Assembly (NCBI GenBank): GCA_964276095.1
Contig: CAXYDR010000001.1
Coordinates: 248,001-312,000 of the forward strand
Source of the DNA: GCA-2733415 sp964276095
Lineage (GTDB): Bacteria > Bacteroidota > Bacteroidia > Flavobacteriales > Flavobacteriaceae
Reading direction: 5' to 3'
DNA: 64,000 bases
Position 1 is the first letter of the stretch. Each line of letters begins with the position of its first letter. The position numbers and the translations under genes are program-made. This document shows, piece by piece, positions 25,371 to 34,137 of this stretch. Under the pieces are notes generated by a model that was not told the origin of the DNA, did no database searches, and saw only the letters and a list, made by a program, of their open reading frames with translations.

Positions 25371-27020
25371 ATGAAGAAAATTACTTTTTTATTCTTATTT
25401 TTAATTTCTTTTACCTCTTTTGGTCAAGTAATCATAGGTGCGTCCAATAACGGAGATGCATTTAATTCTTCCCCCATAACTCCTTATTACGGTTATAGTT
25501 ACTCGCAAACTATTTATTTGGCTTCAGAAATTAATGCAAATGGAAACATTACATCATTAAATTACCAATTAAACCCTGGGACAAGTATAGCATCATGTGA
25601 TGAAACTGTAGATGTTTGGGTTGGGCATACAACTAAAACAAATTTTTTAAGTGATTCTGATTGGGTTGCAGTAAACACATTAACTCAAGTTTTAACTAGT
25701 GGTACCATTACAGCTGCTGGTGATGTTGCAACAATAACTTTTAGCGCACCATTTGCATATAATGGAACAGATAATTTAATTATTGCAATAGATGCTAATG
25801 AAGCAGGATATGGAGCAATTACTGATTATTTTTTACAAACTACTGGTCCGGCCAATACTAGTTTGTATCATAGAGCTGACTCTATAAATGCAGATCCAGT
25901 TACAGGAACTCCAACTGGAACACTTGCTTCTATAAGAGGTAATGTTACAATGAATGGTATTATACAAGCTTGTCCTAACCCAACAGTTTTAACTGCAACT
26001 GGTATTACAACAACTTCTGCTAATGTAGGTTGGACTAGTGCTGCTTCAGCATGGAATATTGAATGGGGAACAACTAGTTTTGTTCAAGGAACAGGTGCAA
26101 TGGTTTCAGGTACAATTAATAACCCTCATTCACTTAACAGTTTATCACCAGCTACTGCTTATGATTTTTATGTACAAGCTGAATGTGGTGGAGATTCAAG
26201 TGGATGGGTTGGTCCTTTTTCATTTACAACACTTTGTGGCGCTGTAACACCTAGTTATTCTCAAGATTTTACAAGCTCTCTAGGTGCATGTTGGACAGAA
26301 GGAGATAATACGGATGTTATTACAGGACCTAATGGTTTAAACGGTGTTTGGTTTTCTGATGGATTTTTAAATAATGGAACAACAGGAGCTGCTAGAGTGA
26401 ATCTTTTTGCAACTACAACTAAGGATTGGTTAGTTACTCCAACATTTGACTTATCTTCAGGTAGTTTAGGGCTTGCATTTGATATTGGAATTACTACTTT
26501 TTCAGGAACCGGTAATTCTGCAATGGGATCTGATGATGAAGTACAAGTACTTGTTTCAAATGATGATGGAGCAACTTGGATCAACTTAGATACTTTTAAT
26601 ACTGGAAATACTCCATCTAATTCTGGAGAAACAAAAGTATACGATTTAACAGCATATACTTCTGCAACTACAAAATTTGCTTTTTGGGCAAATGATGGCG
26701 TAGTAAATGACATTGAAGATTATAATATTTATATTGATAACTTCAAAGTTGATTTATATACTGTTTTAGGTGTAGATGAATTAAAACAATTTGAAGGGTT
26801 TGTAATGTATCCAAATCCAGTAGAAAATGAATTGACAGTTTCTGCTAAAAGTGAAATTAAATCTTTATCAATAGTTAACATGTTAGGTCAAACTGTAAGA
26901 ACAGTGACTCCTAATAGTAGAGATTATAAATTAGATTTTTCTGATTTAACTTCAGGTATATACTTTGTAAAAGCTTCAGTTAATAATACTGAAGGTACTT
27001 TTAGAATTGTTAAGAAATAA
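25371..27020 (+). CDS. T9SS type A sorting domain protein with one fibronectin III/cleaved-adhesin module
   Basis: A 549-residue secreted protein: signal peptide (1-19, 'LISFTSFGQ'), an N-terminal region (about 20-200) unlike that of its neighbour and resembling the beta domains often found in T9SS cargo ('YSYSQTIYLASEINANGNIT'), one FnIII domain ('TSANVGWTSAASAWNIEWG'), one cleaved-adhesin domain ('DWLVTPTFDLSSGSLGLAFD') and the C-terminal sorting domain ('YPNPVENELTVSA', ending 'FRIVKK'). From the FnIII domain onward it is a close paralogue of the preceding gene. It probably acts on the cell surface in adhesion or substrate binding; no catalytic motif is visible. Confidence 0.91.
   Translation: MKKITFLFLFLISFTSFGQVIIGASNNGDAFNSSPITPYYGYSYSQTIYLASEINANGNITSLNYQLNPGTSIASCDETVDVWVGHTTKTNFLSDSDWVAVNTLTQVLTSGTITAAGDVATITFSAPFAYNGTDNLIIAIDANEAGYGAITDYFLQTTGPANTSLYHRADSINADPVTGTPTGTLASIRGNVTMNGIIQACPNPTVLTATGITTTSANVGWTSAASAWNIEWGTTSFVQGTGAMVSGTINNPHSLNSLSPATAYDFYVQAECGGDSSGWVGPFSFTTLCGAVTPSYSQDFTSSLGACWTEGDNTDVITGPNGLNGVWFSDGFLNNGTTGAARVNLFATTTKDWLVTPTFDLSSGSLGLAFDIGITTFSGTGNSAMGSDDEVQVLVSNDDGATWINLDTFNTGNTPSNSGETKVYDLTAYTSATTKFAFWANDGVVNDIEDYNIYIDNFKVDLYTVLGVDELKQFEGFVMYPNPVENELTVSAKSEIKSLSIVNMLGQTVRTVTPNSRDYKLDFSDLTSGIYFVKASVNNTEGTFRIVKK
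26808..26927 (+). repeat. 120-bp near-identical block shared with 24955-25074
   Basis: Second copy of the sorting-domain block, three A/G differences from the copy at 24955. See that entry for the comparison. Confidence 0.85.
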
Positions 27021-27038
27021 GTTTATCACATATTTTTT

Positions 27039-27070
27039 AAAAGCTCGTGTTTTATAACACGAGCTTTTTT
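27039..27070 (+). terminator. Rho-independent terminator after the second T9SS cargo gene
   Basis: A 13-bp perfect stem including the A/T tails (aaaagctcgtgtt / aacacgagctttt) with a 4-base loop, 18 bases after the stop at 27020, ending in a T run. It also rules out the apparent ORF start at 27047 for the next gene. Confidence 0.92.
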
Positions 27071-27077
27071 ATTTTTG
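27070..27077 (+). promoter_or_regulatory. -7 box (TATTTTTG) abutting the terminator
   Basis: Exact TAnnTTTG element directly after the terminator and only 5 bases before the ATG at 27083. If used, the transcript would begin at or next to the start codon (leaderless or nearly so). Confidence 0.4.
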
Positions 27078-27082
27078 TAGTT

Positions 27083-28084
27083 ATGGAAATCAAGTATTCG
27101 TTTATCATACCTGTTTATAATAGGCCAGAAGAAATTGAGGAGTTGTTAATTAGTATGGCAAAACTTCAATTCAATAAACCTTATGAGATTGTTATCATAG
27201 AAGACGGATCAACATTGTCTTCTGAGCAAATAATAGCTAAGTTTTCAGAAACTCTAGATATTAGTTATTATCAAAAAGAAAATTCAGGCCCTGGTGATTC
27301 TAGGAATTACGGAATGCAAAAAGCAAAAGGGAATTACTTTTTAATTTTAGACTCTGATTGTATTCTTCCGGAAAACTATTTAATAGAAGTAGATAACTCA
27401 TTAAGTGAAAATTATGTAGATTGTTTTGGAGGCCCAGATGCTGCTCATGAATCGTTTTCTGATATTCAAAAAGCAATCAACTACGTAATGACGTCTTTTT
27501 TTACAACTGGAGGTATACGGGGAGGTAAAAAAAGTGTAGATGCATTTCAGCCTAGGAGTTTTAATATGGGATTATCTCGTACAGCATTTGTTGTAACAGG
27601 TGGTTTTGGGAAAATTCATCCAGGTGAAGACCCTGATTTAACAATACGACTTTGGAAAAATGGCTATAAAACTAAACTGATTACGGAAGCTTTTGTATAT
27701 CATAAACGTAGAATTTCATGGAGTAAGTTTCATACACAAGTACAAAAATTTGGAAAATGCCGTCCGATATTAAATCACTGGCATCCAGAAACAAAAAAAA
27801 TAACATATTGGTTTCCTACGCTATTTGTTGCTGGATTTTTAGTTTCCATAATAGCAATGTTATTATCGTACTACATTTTTGTTTTGCTTATGGGAGTTTA
27901 TGTCACTTTAATTTTTATTGATTCAACTATAAAAAATAATAGTGTTAAAATTGGTTTGCTGTCAACATTTGCATTGTTTATTCAATTTTTCGGATACGGA
28001 TTAGGTTTTTTAGAGTCTACAATTAAAGTTGGTATTTTAAAACAAAAACCACAAGAAGCATTTCCATTTTTATTTTTTAAATAG
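27083..28084 (+). CDS. Glycosyltransferase family 2 with C-terminal membrane helices
   Basis: A 333-residue GT2 enzyme. 'YSFIIPVYNRPEEIEELL' opens the fold; 'IIEDGSTLSSEQ' and 'LILDSDCILPENY' give the nucleotide-binding Asp and DxD motif; 'GGFGKIHPGEDPDLTIRLWK' contains the ED catalytic base, followed by 'HKRRISWSKFHTQVQKFG'. Two or three C-terminal hydrophobic helices (about residues 240-320) anchor it in the inner membrane, as in enzymes making lipid-linked or secreted glycans. A frame-open extension to 27047 lies inside the upstream terminator, so ATG 27083 is the start. It is not part of the large polysaccharide locus. Confidence 0.88.
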   Translation: MEIKYSFIIPVYNRPEEIEELLISMAKLQFNKPYEIVIIEDGSTLSSEQIIAKFSETLDISYYQKENSGPGDSRNYGMQKAKGNYFLILDSDCILPENYLIEVDNSLSENYVDCFGGPDAAHESFSDIQKAINYVMTSFFTTGGIRGGKKSVDAFQPRSFNMGLSRTAFVVTGGFGKIHPGEDPDLTIRLWKNGYKTKLITEAFVYHKRRISWSKFHTQVQKFGKCRPILNHWHPETKKITYWFPTLFVAGFLVSIIAMLLSYYIFVLLMGVYVTLIFIDSTIKNNSVKIGLLSTFALFIQFFGYGLGFLESTIKVGILKQKPQEAFPFLFFK

Positions 28085-28224
28085 AAATGACTATTTTTAC
28101 CTACCAGTGGGTTTAATTTCTGGAGATCTGATAGCTGTATTAATAGGAGTGTTCAGGTGATTATAATATTAATTAATACTTCATGGGTTTTCTCCAAGAA
28201 AGTAGATTGCATAATGTTACTTTG

Positions 28225-29148
28225 ATGAAATATAAAACAGGATTTTCATATATTCAGAAGAAGAGTTCCAGAGCTTTTGTTATTGCTCTGTTAGTCTCAT
28301 TTTTTATATGGGTGTTAATTAACTTATCTAAAACTTATGAAAAATCTGTAGGTGTTAAGGTATTGTATGAAAATATTGGTGAAGGTAATTTAGTAAAAAG
28401 CACAGATTCTGTAATATATATAAAAATTCAAGGACCTGGTTTTTCATTATTAAATAATGAATTAGAACAATTACACTACTCAATAGATACACAAAAATAT
28501 AAAAGTCAATGGAATTGGGACGTAAACGACTATCAGTTTAAAACACTACTTCCCAAGAGTATAAAAGTGCTTGATGTTGTTCCAAAACAACTGAATTTTG
28601 AAATCATAACTTTAGCTAAAAAGAAAGTTCTAGTAAGCTCTCAGATAAAGGTTCATACAAAGTTGGGTTATGGTATTACTAATTCTGGTTTAAGTAGAGA
28701 TTCTATTTTAATTTATGGGGAGTCATCAATAATAAATAAGGTATCTGAAATTGAAACCGATAGCTTAAATTTTGATAATGTTTTTGAAAGTGTATCTGGC
28801 GAAGTATTATTAAATAAGAAAAACTACGATGTGGAGTTAGAGCAGCCTAGTGTACAATATACTTATGATATTGAACGATTTACGCAAGGAACTTTTCAAT
28901 TAGCTATTCAGGTTATTAACGTGCCAAAAGAAAAAAAAGTATCTATATTCCCAAAGCAAGTTAGTGTGCAGTTTCAAGCACCGTTATCGTTATTTAGTTC
29001 TTATAGAGAAGAAGGGTTTGGTGTGTTTGTAGATTATAATGACATAAATAATTCGAATACCTTGCCAATCCATATGGAATACACGCCAGAAGGAGTGAGG
29101 AATGCAAAAGTGTTAAAAAAATCAGTAACGTATTTACTTATAGAATAA
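28225..29148 (+). CDS. YbbR-like (CdaR-type) domain protein
   Basis: A 307-residue protein with one N-terminal membrane helix ('AFVIALLVSFFIWVLINLSK') and an extracytoplasmic part made of YbbR-type repeats ('VKVLYENIGEGNLVKSTDSV', 'IKIQGPGFSLL'). In Firmicutes YbbR/CdaR regulates the diadenylate cyclase CdaA; no cyclase gene is adjacent here, so the partner is unknown. A longer frame from 28183 exists but its first 14 residues are unlike the family, so ATG 28225 is chosen. The gene overlaps coaE by one base (TAATG). Confidence 0.75.
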   Translation: MKYKTGFSYIQKKSSRAFVIALLVSFFIWVLINLSKTYEKSVGVKVLYENIGEGNLVKSTDSVIYIKIQGPGFSLLNNELEQLHYSIDTQKYKSQWNWDVNDYQFKTLLPKSIKVLDVVPKQLNFEIITLAKKKVLVSSQIKVHTKLGYGITNSGLSRDSILIYGESSIINKVSEIETDSLNFDNVFESVSGEVLLNKKNYDVELEQPSVQYTYDIERFTQGTFQLAIQVINVPKEKKVSIFPKQVSVQFQAPLSLFSSYREEGFGVFVDYNDINNSNTLPIHMEYTPEGVRNAKVLKKSVTYLLIE

Positions 29149-29750
29149 TGATTGTAGGATTAACAGGAGGAATAGGAAGTGGAAAAACAACAGTTGCAAA
29201 TTTATTTAATAAATTAGGTGTGCCAATTTATGTTTCAGATGTTGAAGCAAAAAGGATAATGGTTACTAATGAAAAAGTAATAACTGCAATTAAAAGCTTA
29301 TTAGGTAATGAAGCTTATACTGATGTTAATGAGTTAAACAGAAGCTATATCTCTGAACAAGTATTTAAGAATAAGTCATTGTTAAATGATTTAAATTCAA
29401 TTGTACATCCAGCAGTTGCTGAAGATTTTTTGAACTGGTATAAAGATCAAAAAGCAGAATATGTAATTAAAGAATCAGCAATTTTATTTGAATCTGGAAG
29501 TTTTAAAAATTGTGATTCGGTAATTACAGTAACCGCGCCTTTAGAGGAACGAATAAATAGAGTGGTTTTGCGTGATAAAGTTACTAAGAAGCAAGTGCTT
29601 CATAGAGTAATGAATCAATTAAGTGATGAAGATAAAATTGACAGATCTAATTTTATAATTATCAATAAAACTCTTGAAGGAACAGAAGGTCAGGTTGAAA
29701 AAATTAACACTCAAATTATTAATATAATACGAAATAACAGCTCGTTTTAA
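29148..29750 (+). CDS. coaE: Dephospho-CoA kinase
   Basis: A 200-residue P-loop kinase catalysing the last step of coenzyme A synthesis. The Walker A motif is 'GLTGGIGSGKTTVANLF' at residues 4-20, followed by 'VPIYVSDVEAKRIM' (CoA-binding Asp), 'IVHPAVAEDFLNW' and the LID region 'VVLRDKVTKKQVLHRVMNQ'. Length is typical. It is coupled to the YbbR gene and is followed by a histidine kinase with its own promoter candidate. Confidence 0.95.
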   Translation: MIVGLTGGIGSGKTTVANLFNKLGVPIYVSDVEAKRIMVTNEKVITAIKSLLGNEAYTDVNELNRSYISEQVFKNKSLLNDLNSIVHPAVAEDFLNWYKDQKAEYVIKESAILFESGSFKNCDSVITVTAPLEERINRVVLRDKVTKKQVLHRVMNQLSDEDKIDRSNFIIINKTLEGTEGQVEKINTQIINIIRNNSSF

Positions 29751-29800
29751 CATTTTTGTTAAGTTTTGGTTAAAATTATTTAATACTCATGTTAAAAAAC

Positions 29801-29808
29801 TATTTTTG
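29801..29808 (+). promoter_or_regulatory. -7 box (TATTTTTG) immediately before the histidine kinase ATG
   Basis: Exact TAnnTTTG element ending 4 bases before the ATG at 29813. Its distance implies a leaderless mRNA if it is the active promoter. Confidence 0.4.
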
Positions 29809-29812
29809 AACA

Positions 29813-31387
29813 ATGGGTAAAAAACTATTTGTTTCATTAGTAGCTTTAATGAGCTTGTCTCTTATAGGAATAATATTTGTTCAAAGTTATTGGATAAATA
29901 CTTCTATAGATAATAGAGAGGACCAATTTGCTACAACAGTGATTCAAATTTTAGAATCAACCTCTAAGAAAATAGAAAAACAAGAGCGTAATAATTATTT
30001 TAATAGATTAGAAAAGCTAATTGATAGTTTAGGTCAGTTACCAAGTCAGACAGTTATTTCAGAATTGAATGTTATCCAAAAGGATAGTAGAACTAATGAA
30101 ACATTCTTGCATAGAAGTGGTATTATTGAGGAAAATTATAAGGTTTCTACAAGTGAATACTTTGAAGGAGCCGATAATGATTCAATAACCTTAAAGAAAA
30201 TTTACGGAAAAAGTGAAACCTCTTTTTTTGATGAATTAGGTATTGATCAGTCAAAAGTTACTGTGCAAGAACGTATTGATCGTGTAAATCAATTGCCTGA
30301 ATATAGTGTTTTGCAGTTAGAAGAAATTTATAAAACCTTAGCGAATAAAAGGCCAATACATAAAAGGTTAACTAACAATCAAGTAAATTTGATTGTTGCT
30401 CAAGAGTTATTTGATAAAGGGTTAAATTTAGACTATGAATATGCTGTTTATAGTAATGACTTGGCAACCTCAGTACATTCAGAAGATTATGAGTTGTTAA
30501 AAAATATTGAATACTCAACATCACTTTTTGAAGATAATACTACCGGGAATTTTAATTTAAGATTGACTTTTCCAAACAAGAAAAAGTTTTTATTATCGTC
30601 AATATTATCGATGGTTATTTTGTCAATAACCTTTACAGGAATTATTCTTTTACTTTTTGTTTTTGCTTTATATCAGTTATTAAGACAGCGTCAGATTTCA
30701 CAAATAAAAACTGATTTTATTAACAACATGACGCATGAGTTTAAAACACCAATAGCAACAATAAACTTAGCTTTAGATGCAATTAGAAATCCTAAAATTA
30801 TGGGTGACGATAGTAAGGTGAAACGTTACTTAAGGATGATTGGTGAGGAGAACAAACGTATGCATGCACAGGTAGAAAACGTATTGCGTATTTCAAGACT
30901 AGAAAAGAAACAATTAGACATAAAGAAAGAAAAATTTGAATTACACGACTTAATTGAAGATGCAATTCCGCATATTGAATTGATGATTGAAGATAGAGGA
31001 GGAGTAATTGATACAAATTTCGAAGCTAAAACATCAACTGTATTGGTGAATGAATCTCACTTTACAAATGTTATAGTGAATATATTAGATAATGCAATTA
31101 AGTATTCACCAGATGCTCCAGTAATCAATGTATCTACAGAAACAGTGAGGAATTCAATTGTATTGAAAATTTCCGATAAAGGAAATGGAATGTCTAAGTC
31201 TGTACAGAAGAAAATATTTGAAAAATTTTATAGAGAACACACCGGTAACGTACATAATGTAAAAGGGCACGGTCTTGGATTAGCTTACGTAAAACAAATT
31301 ATTGATGATCATCAAGGAGAAATATTTGTTGAAAGTGAGAAAGGTAAGGGAACAACTTTTATTATTAAATTACCATTAATATCATAA
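29813..31387 (+). CDS. Sensor histidine kinase, two membrane segments
   Basis: A 524-residue kinase. TM1 is at about residues 5-27, a largely charged periplasmic sensor of unfamiliar sequence spans about 28-260, and TM2 lies at about 262-285. There is no obvious HAMP domain. The H-box 'FINNMTHEFKTPIATINLAL' contains the phospho-accepting His308. The ATPase domain has 'NVIVNILDNAIKYSPDAP' (N-box), 'KISDKGNGMS' (G1) and 'GHGLGLAYVKQII' (G2). The response regulator gene follows after 3 bases. It resembles the RprX-type kinases of Bacteroidota; the signal is unknown. Confidence 0.92.
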   Translation: MGKKLFVSLVALMSLSLIGIIFVQSYWINTSIDNREDQFATTVIQILESTSKKIEKQERNNYFNRLEKLIDSLGQLPSQTVISELNVIQKDSRTNETFLHRSGIIEENYKVSTSEYFEGADNDSITLKKIYGKSETSFFDELGIDQSKVTVQERIDRVNQLPEYSVLQLEEIYKTLANKRPIHKRLTNNQVNLIVAQELFDKGLNLDYEYAVYSNDLATSVHSEDYELLKNIEYSTSLFEDNTTGNFNLRLTFPNKKKFLLSSILSMVILSITFTGIILLLFVFALYQLLRQRQISQIKTDFINNMTHEFKTPIATINLALDAIRNPKIMGDDSKVKRYLRMIGEENKRMHAQVENVLRISRLEKKQLDIKKEKFELHDLIEDAIPHIELMIEDRGGVIDTNFEAKTSTVLVNESHFTNVIVNILDNAIKYSPDAPVINVSTETVRNSIVLKISDKGNGMSKSVQKKIFEKFYREHTGNVHNVKGHGLGLAYVKQIIDDHQGEIFVESEKGKGTTFIIKLPLIS

Positions 31388-31390
31388 CTT

Positions 31391-32095
31391 ATGGAGAAAG
31401 CACAAAAGAAAATATTATTAGTAGAGGATGATCCAAATTTTGGTTCAGTATTGAAAGATTATTTATCTCTTAATGATTATGACGTCACGTTGGCTAAAAA
31501 CGGAATGGAAGGCTTTGAGAAATTCAAAAAAGACAATTACCATTTGTGTATTTTAGATGTAATGATGCCTTATAAGGATGGATTTACTTTAGCAAAAGAA
31601 ATTAGAGAGCGTAATAAAGAAGTGCCAATTATCTTTTTAACTGCAAAAGCAATGAAAGAAGATGTGTTAAAAGGGTATAAAGTTGGTGCTGACGACTATT
31701 TAAATAAGCCTTTTGATTCTGAAGTATTGTTAATGAAAATTAACGCGATTATGCTTAGGAAGGTTAAAGATTCTATAGCTGATAGTGCTACTTTTGAATT
31801 TAAAATTGGTGCGTTTGATTTAAATTCAAAGCTTCGTTTTTTAACTATTGGTGAAGAAGAACCTGTAAAGTTATCTCCAAAAGAAAATGAATTATTACGT
31901 TTGTTAGCATTACATGAAAACGACTTGATGTCAAGAGAGTTGGCATTGACTAAAATATGGAGAGATGATAATTATTTTACATCTCGATCTATGGACGTTT
32001 ACATTGCTAAATTGCGTAAATATTTAAAGAAAGATGAGAATGTTGAAATTTTAAACATTCACGGGGAAGGTTTTAGATTGGTAGTTAATAAGTAA
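31391..32095 (+). CDS. OmpR/PhoB-family response regulator
   Basis: A 234-residue transcription factor. The receiver domain (1-125) has the acidic pocket 'VEDD' (11-14), phospho-accepting Asp56 in 'LCILDVMMP', and Lys in 'FLTAKA'. The C-terminal winged helix (about 135-230) has 'VKLSPKENELLRLLALHEND' and 'RSMDVYIAKLRKYL'. It is the cognate regulator of the preceding kinase and resembles RprY. A strong terminator follows at 32120. Confidence 0.95.
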   Translation: MEKAQKKILLVEDDPNFGSVLKDYLSLNDYDVTLAKNGMEGFEKFKKDNYHLCILDVMMPYKDGFTLAKEIRERNKEVPIIFLTAKAMKEDVLKGYKVGADDYLNKPFDSEVLLMKINAIMLRKVKDSIADSATFEFKIGAFDLNSKLRFLTIGEEEPVKLSPKENELLRLLALHENDLMSRELALTKIWRDDNYFTSRSMDVYIAKLRKYLKKDENVEILNIHGEGFRLVVNK

Positions 32096-32119
32096 TACTA
32101 TTTAAAAGAATAAAGTACT

Positions 32120-32154
32120 AAAAAGAACCTTCAATTTCATTGAAGGTTCTTTTT
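32120..32154. terminator. Bidirectional terminator between the response regulator and the universal stress gene
   Basis: A perfect 16-bp stem (from aaaaagaaccttcaat to attgaaggttcttttt) with a 3-base loop. A-run and T-run on either side let it serve both converging genes. Confidence 0.92.
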
Positions 32155-32223
32155 AGGTTTAATCCTAAGTGTTTTATTAGATTATTTATAAAAGATTAGC
32201 AATCATAATAAACTCTTCAATAA

Positions 32224-33045
32224 CTATTCTTTTTTTTGAAATGATAGAAGAGGTACCCTGCTTTGAAATGCTATATTTTGTGTTACACTTTTTTGAAATA
32301 TCTCTTCAAATAAATTTGTAGTATGGGTAAACAAAACTAATAACTCAGCATCAATGTTTGCTACTTGTTGGTTTATTCCTTCCATAACAGAAACATTTTG
32401 AAGTTTTTTAATGCTTATATTTTTATAAGAAAACAATTCACGTAGTTTTTTTTCTTCGCTGAGTATATTCAAATTTGAGTCTTCACTTTCTTCTTCAACA
32501 TGAACAATTTGTATTGAAGAGTCTAATAATTTTATGAACGAAATTATCTTACCAAGTTCCTCATTAAGATTGTATAGGTCACTACAATATAAAACACGAT
32601 CAATACCTCTGTATCTAGCATATTCTGGAATAGTAAGTACAGGTATACTGCTATTTTTAATTATTGCAACCGCATTACTTCCAATAAATATTTTTTTTAG
32701 TCCACTAGCGCCTTTTGTGCCTATACATATTAATTTAATGTCATTATTCAAAGCAAATTTTTCAACAGCTTCTTCTATATAAGGGGCAACAACTATTTTG
32801 TATTTGATATCTTGGTTCGAACTATTTTCTTTTTCAAGGGTTCTTATAAGTTTCTTCATCTCGACTTCTGAACTCATCTTAATGGCTTCCTCAAGTTTCT
32901 TTGTAGTTACACGAGCTTGTGGTACACTTGTGTTTAAAACATGAATTAAGGTAATATTAAGTTCAATGTCTCTACTTAAGCCCAATATATAATCAATGGC
33001 TATTTTAGACAACGTAGAAAAATCTGTTGGGATTAAAATATTCAT
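32224..33045 (-). CDS. Universal stress protein, tandem UspA domains
   Basis: A 273-residue protein of two fused UspA folds. The first begins 'ILIPTDFSTLSKIAIDYIL' and ends with the ATP-binding signature 'GTKGASGLKKIFIGSNAVAI' (G-2x-G-9x-G-S/T). The second ('RVLYCSDLYNLNEELGKII') lacks a clear nucleotide-binding loop. The frame is open to 33081 but the family start is the ATG at 33045, giving 'MNILIPTD'. Expected to be cytoplasmic and stress-induced; partner unknown. Convergent with the response regulator. Confidence 0.88.
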   Translation of the reverse strand: MNILIPTDFSTLSKIAIDYILGLSRDIELNITLIHVLNTSVPQARVTTKKLEEAIKMSSEVEMKKLIRTLEKENSSNQDIKYKIVVAPYIEEAVEKFALNNDIKLICIGTKGASGLKKIFIGSNAVAIIKNSSIPVLTIPEYARYRGIDRVLYCSDLYNLNEELGKIISFIKLLDSSIQIVHVEEESEDSNLNILSEEKKLRELFSYKNISIKKLQNVSVMEGINQQVANIDAELLVLFTHTTNLFEEIFQKSVTQNIAFQSRVPLLSFQKKE

Positions 33046-33190
33046 AGAAAAGCATGTATTGGTTGATAATAAAGTTACCACATTAATTTTGGATTTTCAA
33101 CCAATATGGGGTAGTTTTTCTTAACCTAAATTAGGCTTTCTATTTTAATGATGAAAATAAGGGGGATTAGTTTAATCTTAATAATAAGAC

Positions 33191-34105
33191 CTACATTATA
33201 ATTCCTTGAATATTTAAATATTTTGTAATTTCATCTAAATCATATTCATAATCAAACCATTTGGTTTCTTGGTTTCGCTTAAACCAGGTAACTTGTCTTT
33301 TTGAAAATCGACGGGTATTCTTTTTGATTTCTGAAACGGCAAAATCTAGATCCCATTCATCATCCAAATAATTGAATAATTCCTTGTAACCAACCGTGTT
33401 TAATGCATTTAAATTTTTATGTGGCAACAATGTTTTTACTTCTTCCAATAAACCATTCTCCATCATAATATCAACTCTTTTGTTGATTCTATCATACATT
33501 AATTCTCTTTCAGCAGTTAAGCCAATAGAAATAGTTTTAAAAACTCTGCTATTTTTCTTTATGTTTAAAAAGGAAGAGTATGGTTTACCAGATCCGATAC
33601 AAATCTCTAGAGCTCTTGATAGGCGTTGCGGATTATCAATCGCAATTTTTTCATAAGTAATAGGGTCTAATTCTTTTAATTGATTTTGTAAAGATTCAAT
33701 TCCTTCTAATTCTAAGCGTTTTGTGAGTTCTTCTCTAATAGATGAATCTACTTTAGGAAAATCATCTAAGCCATTAATAACGGCATTTACGTATAAACCG
33801 GAACCACCAACCATGATAGCAACATCATGAGTTTTATAAAGTTCATTTAATTTTGAAATAGCTTCAAGTTCAAAAGTTCCTACATTGTATTCTTCTAAAA
33901 TAGATTTATTTTGAATAAAATGATGTGTTGCAGCAGCAAGTTCATCAGGTTCAGGAACAGCAGTACCAATTGTCATTTCTTTGAAAAATTGACGAGAGTC
34001 ACATGAAATAATTTCAGTATTAAAATACTGAGCAAGTTTTATGCTTAATGCGGTTTTTCCAATAGCTGTTGGGCCTACTATACTGATGAGATATTTTTGT
34101 TTCAA
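33191..34105 (-). CDS. miaA: tRNA dimethylallyltransferase
   Basis: A 304-residue enzyme adding a dimethylallyl group to A37 of tRNAs reading UNN codons. The P-loop is 'IVGPTAIGKTALSIKLA' and the substrate motif 'IISCDSRQFFKEMTIGTAVP' (D of DSRQ/Y is catalytic) follows; 'MVGGSGLYVNAVINGL' and 'RFSKRQVTWFKR' are further signatures. The start codon is TTG at 34105; the next in-frame ATG lies beyond the P-loop. It is the last gene of the minus-strand DUF1015-yggS-nuclease-channel-miaA run, 32 bases after the channel gene. Confidence 0.95.
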   Translation of the reverse strand: MKQKYLISIVGPTAIGKTALSIKLAQYFNTEIISCDSRQFFKEMTIGTAVPEPDELAAATHHFIQNKSILEEYNVGTFELEAISKLNELYKTHDVAIMVGGSGLYVNAVINGLDDFPKVDSSIREELTKRLELEGIESLQNQLKELDPITYEKIAIDNPQRLSRALEICIGSGKPYSSFLNIKKNSRVFKTISIGLTAERELMYDRINKRVDIMMENGLLEEVKTLLPHKNLNALNTVGYKELFNYLDDEWDLDFAVSEIKKNTRRFSKRQVTWFKRNQETKWFDYEYDLDEITKYLNIQGIIM

Positions 34106-34137
34106 TCTATTTAGCTTAAAAAATAATGAGATGTTTA

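Noticed and set aside
28085..28224. Possible gene fragment before the YbbR gene
   Set aside because: Short frames exist (for example 'LPVGLISGDLIAVLIGV') but none has a start, a family match or a clear end; the region is too short to support a pseudogene call.
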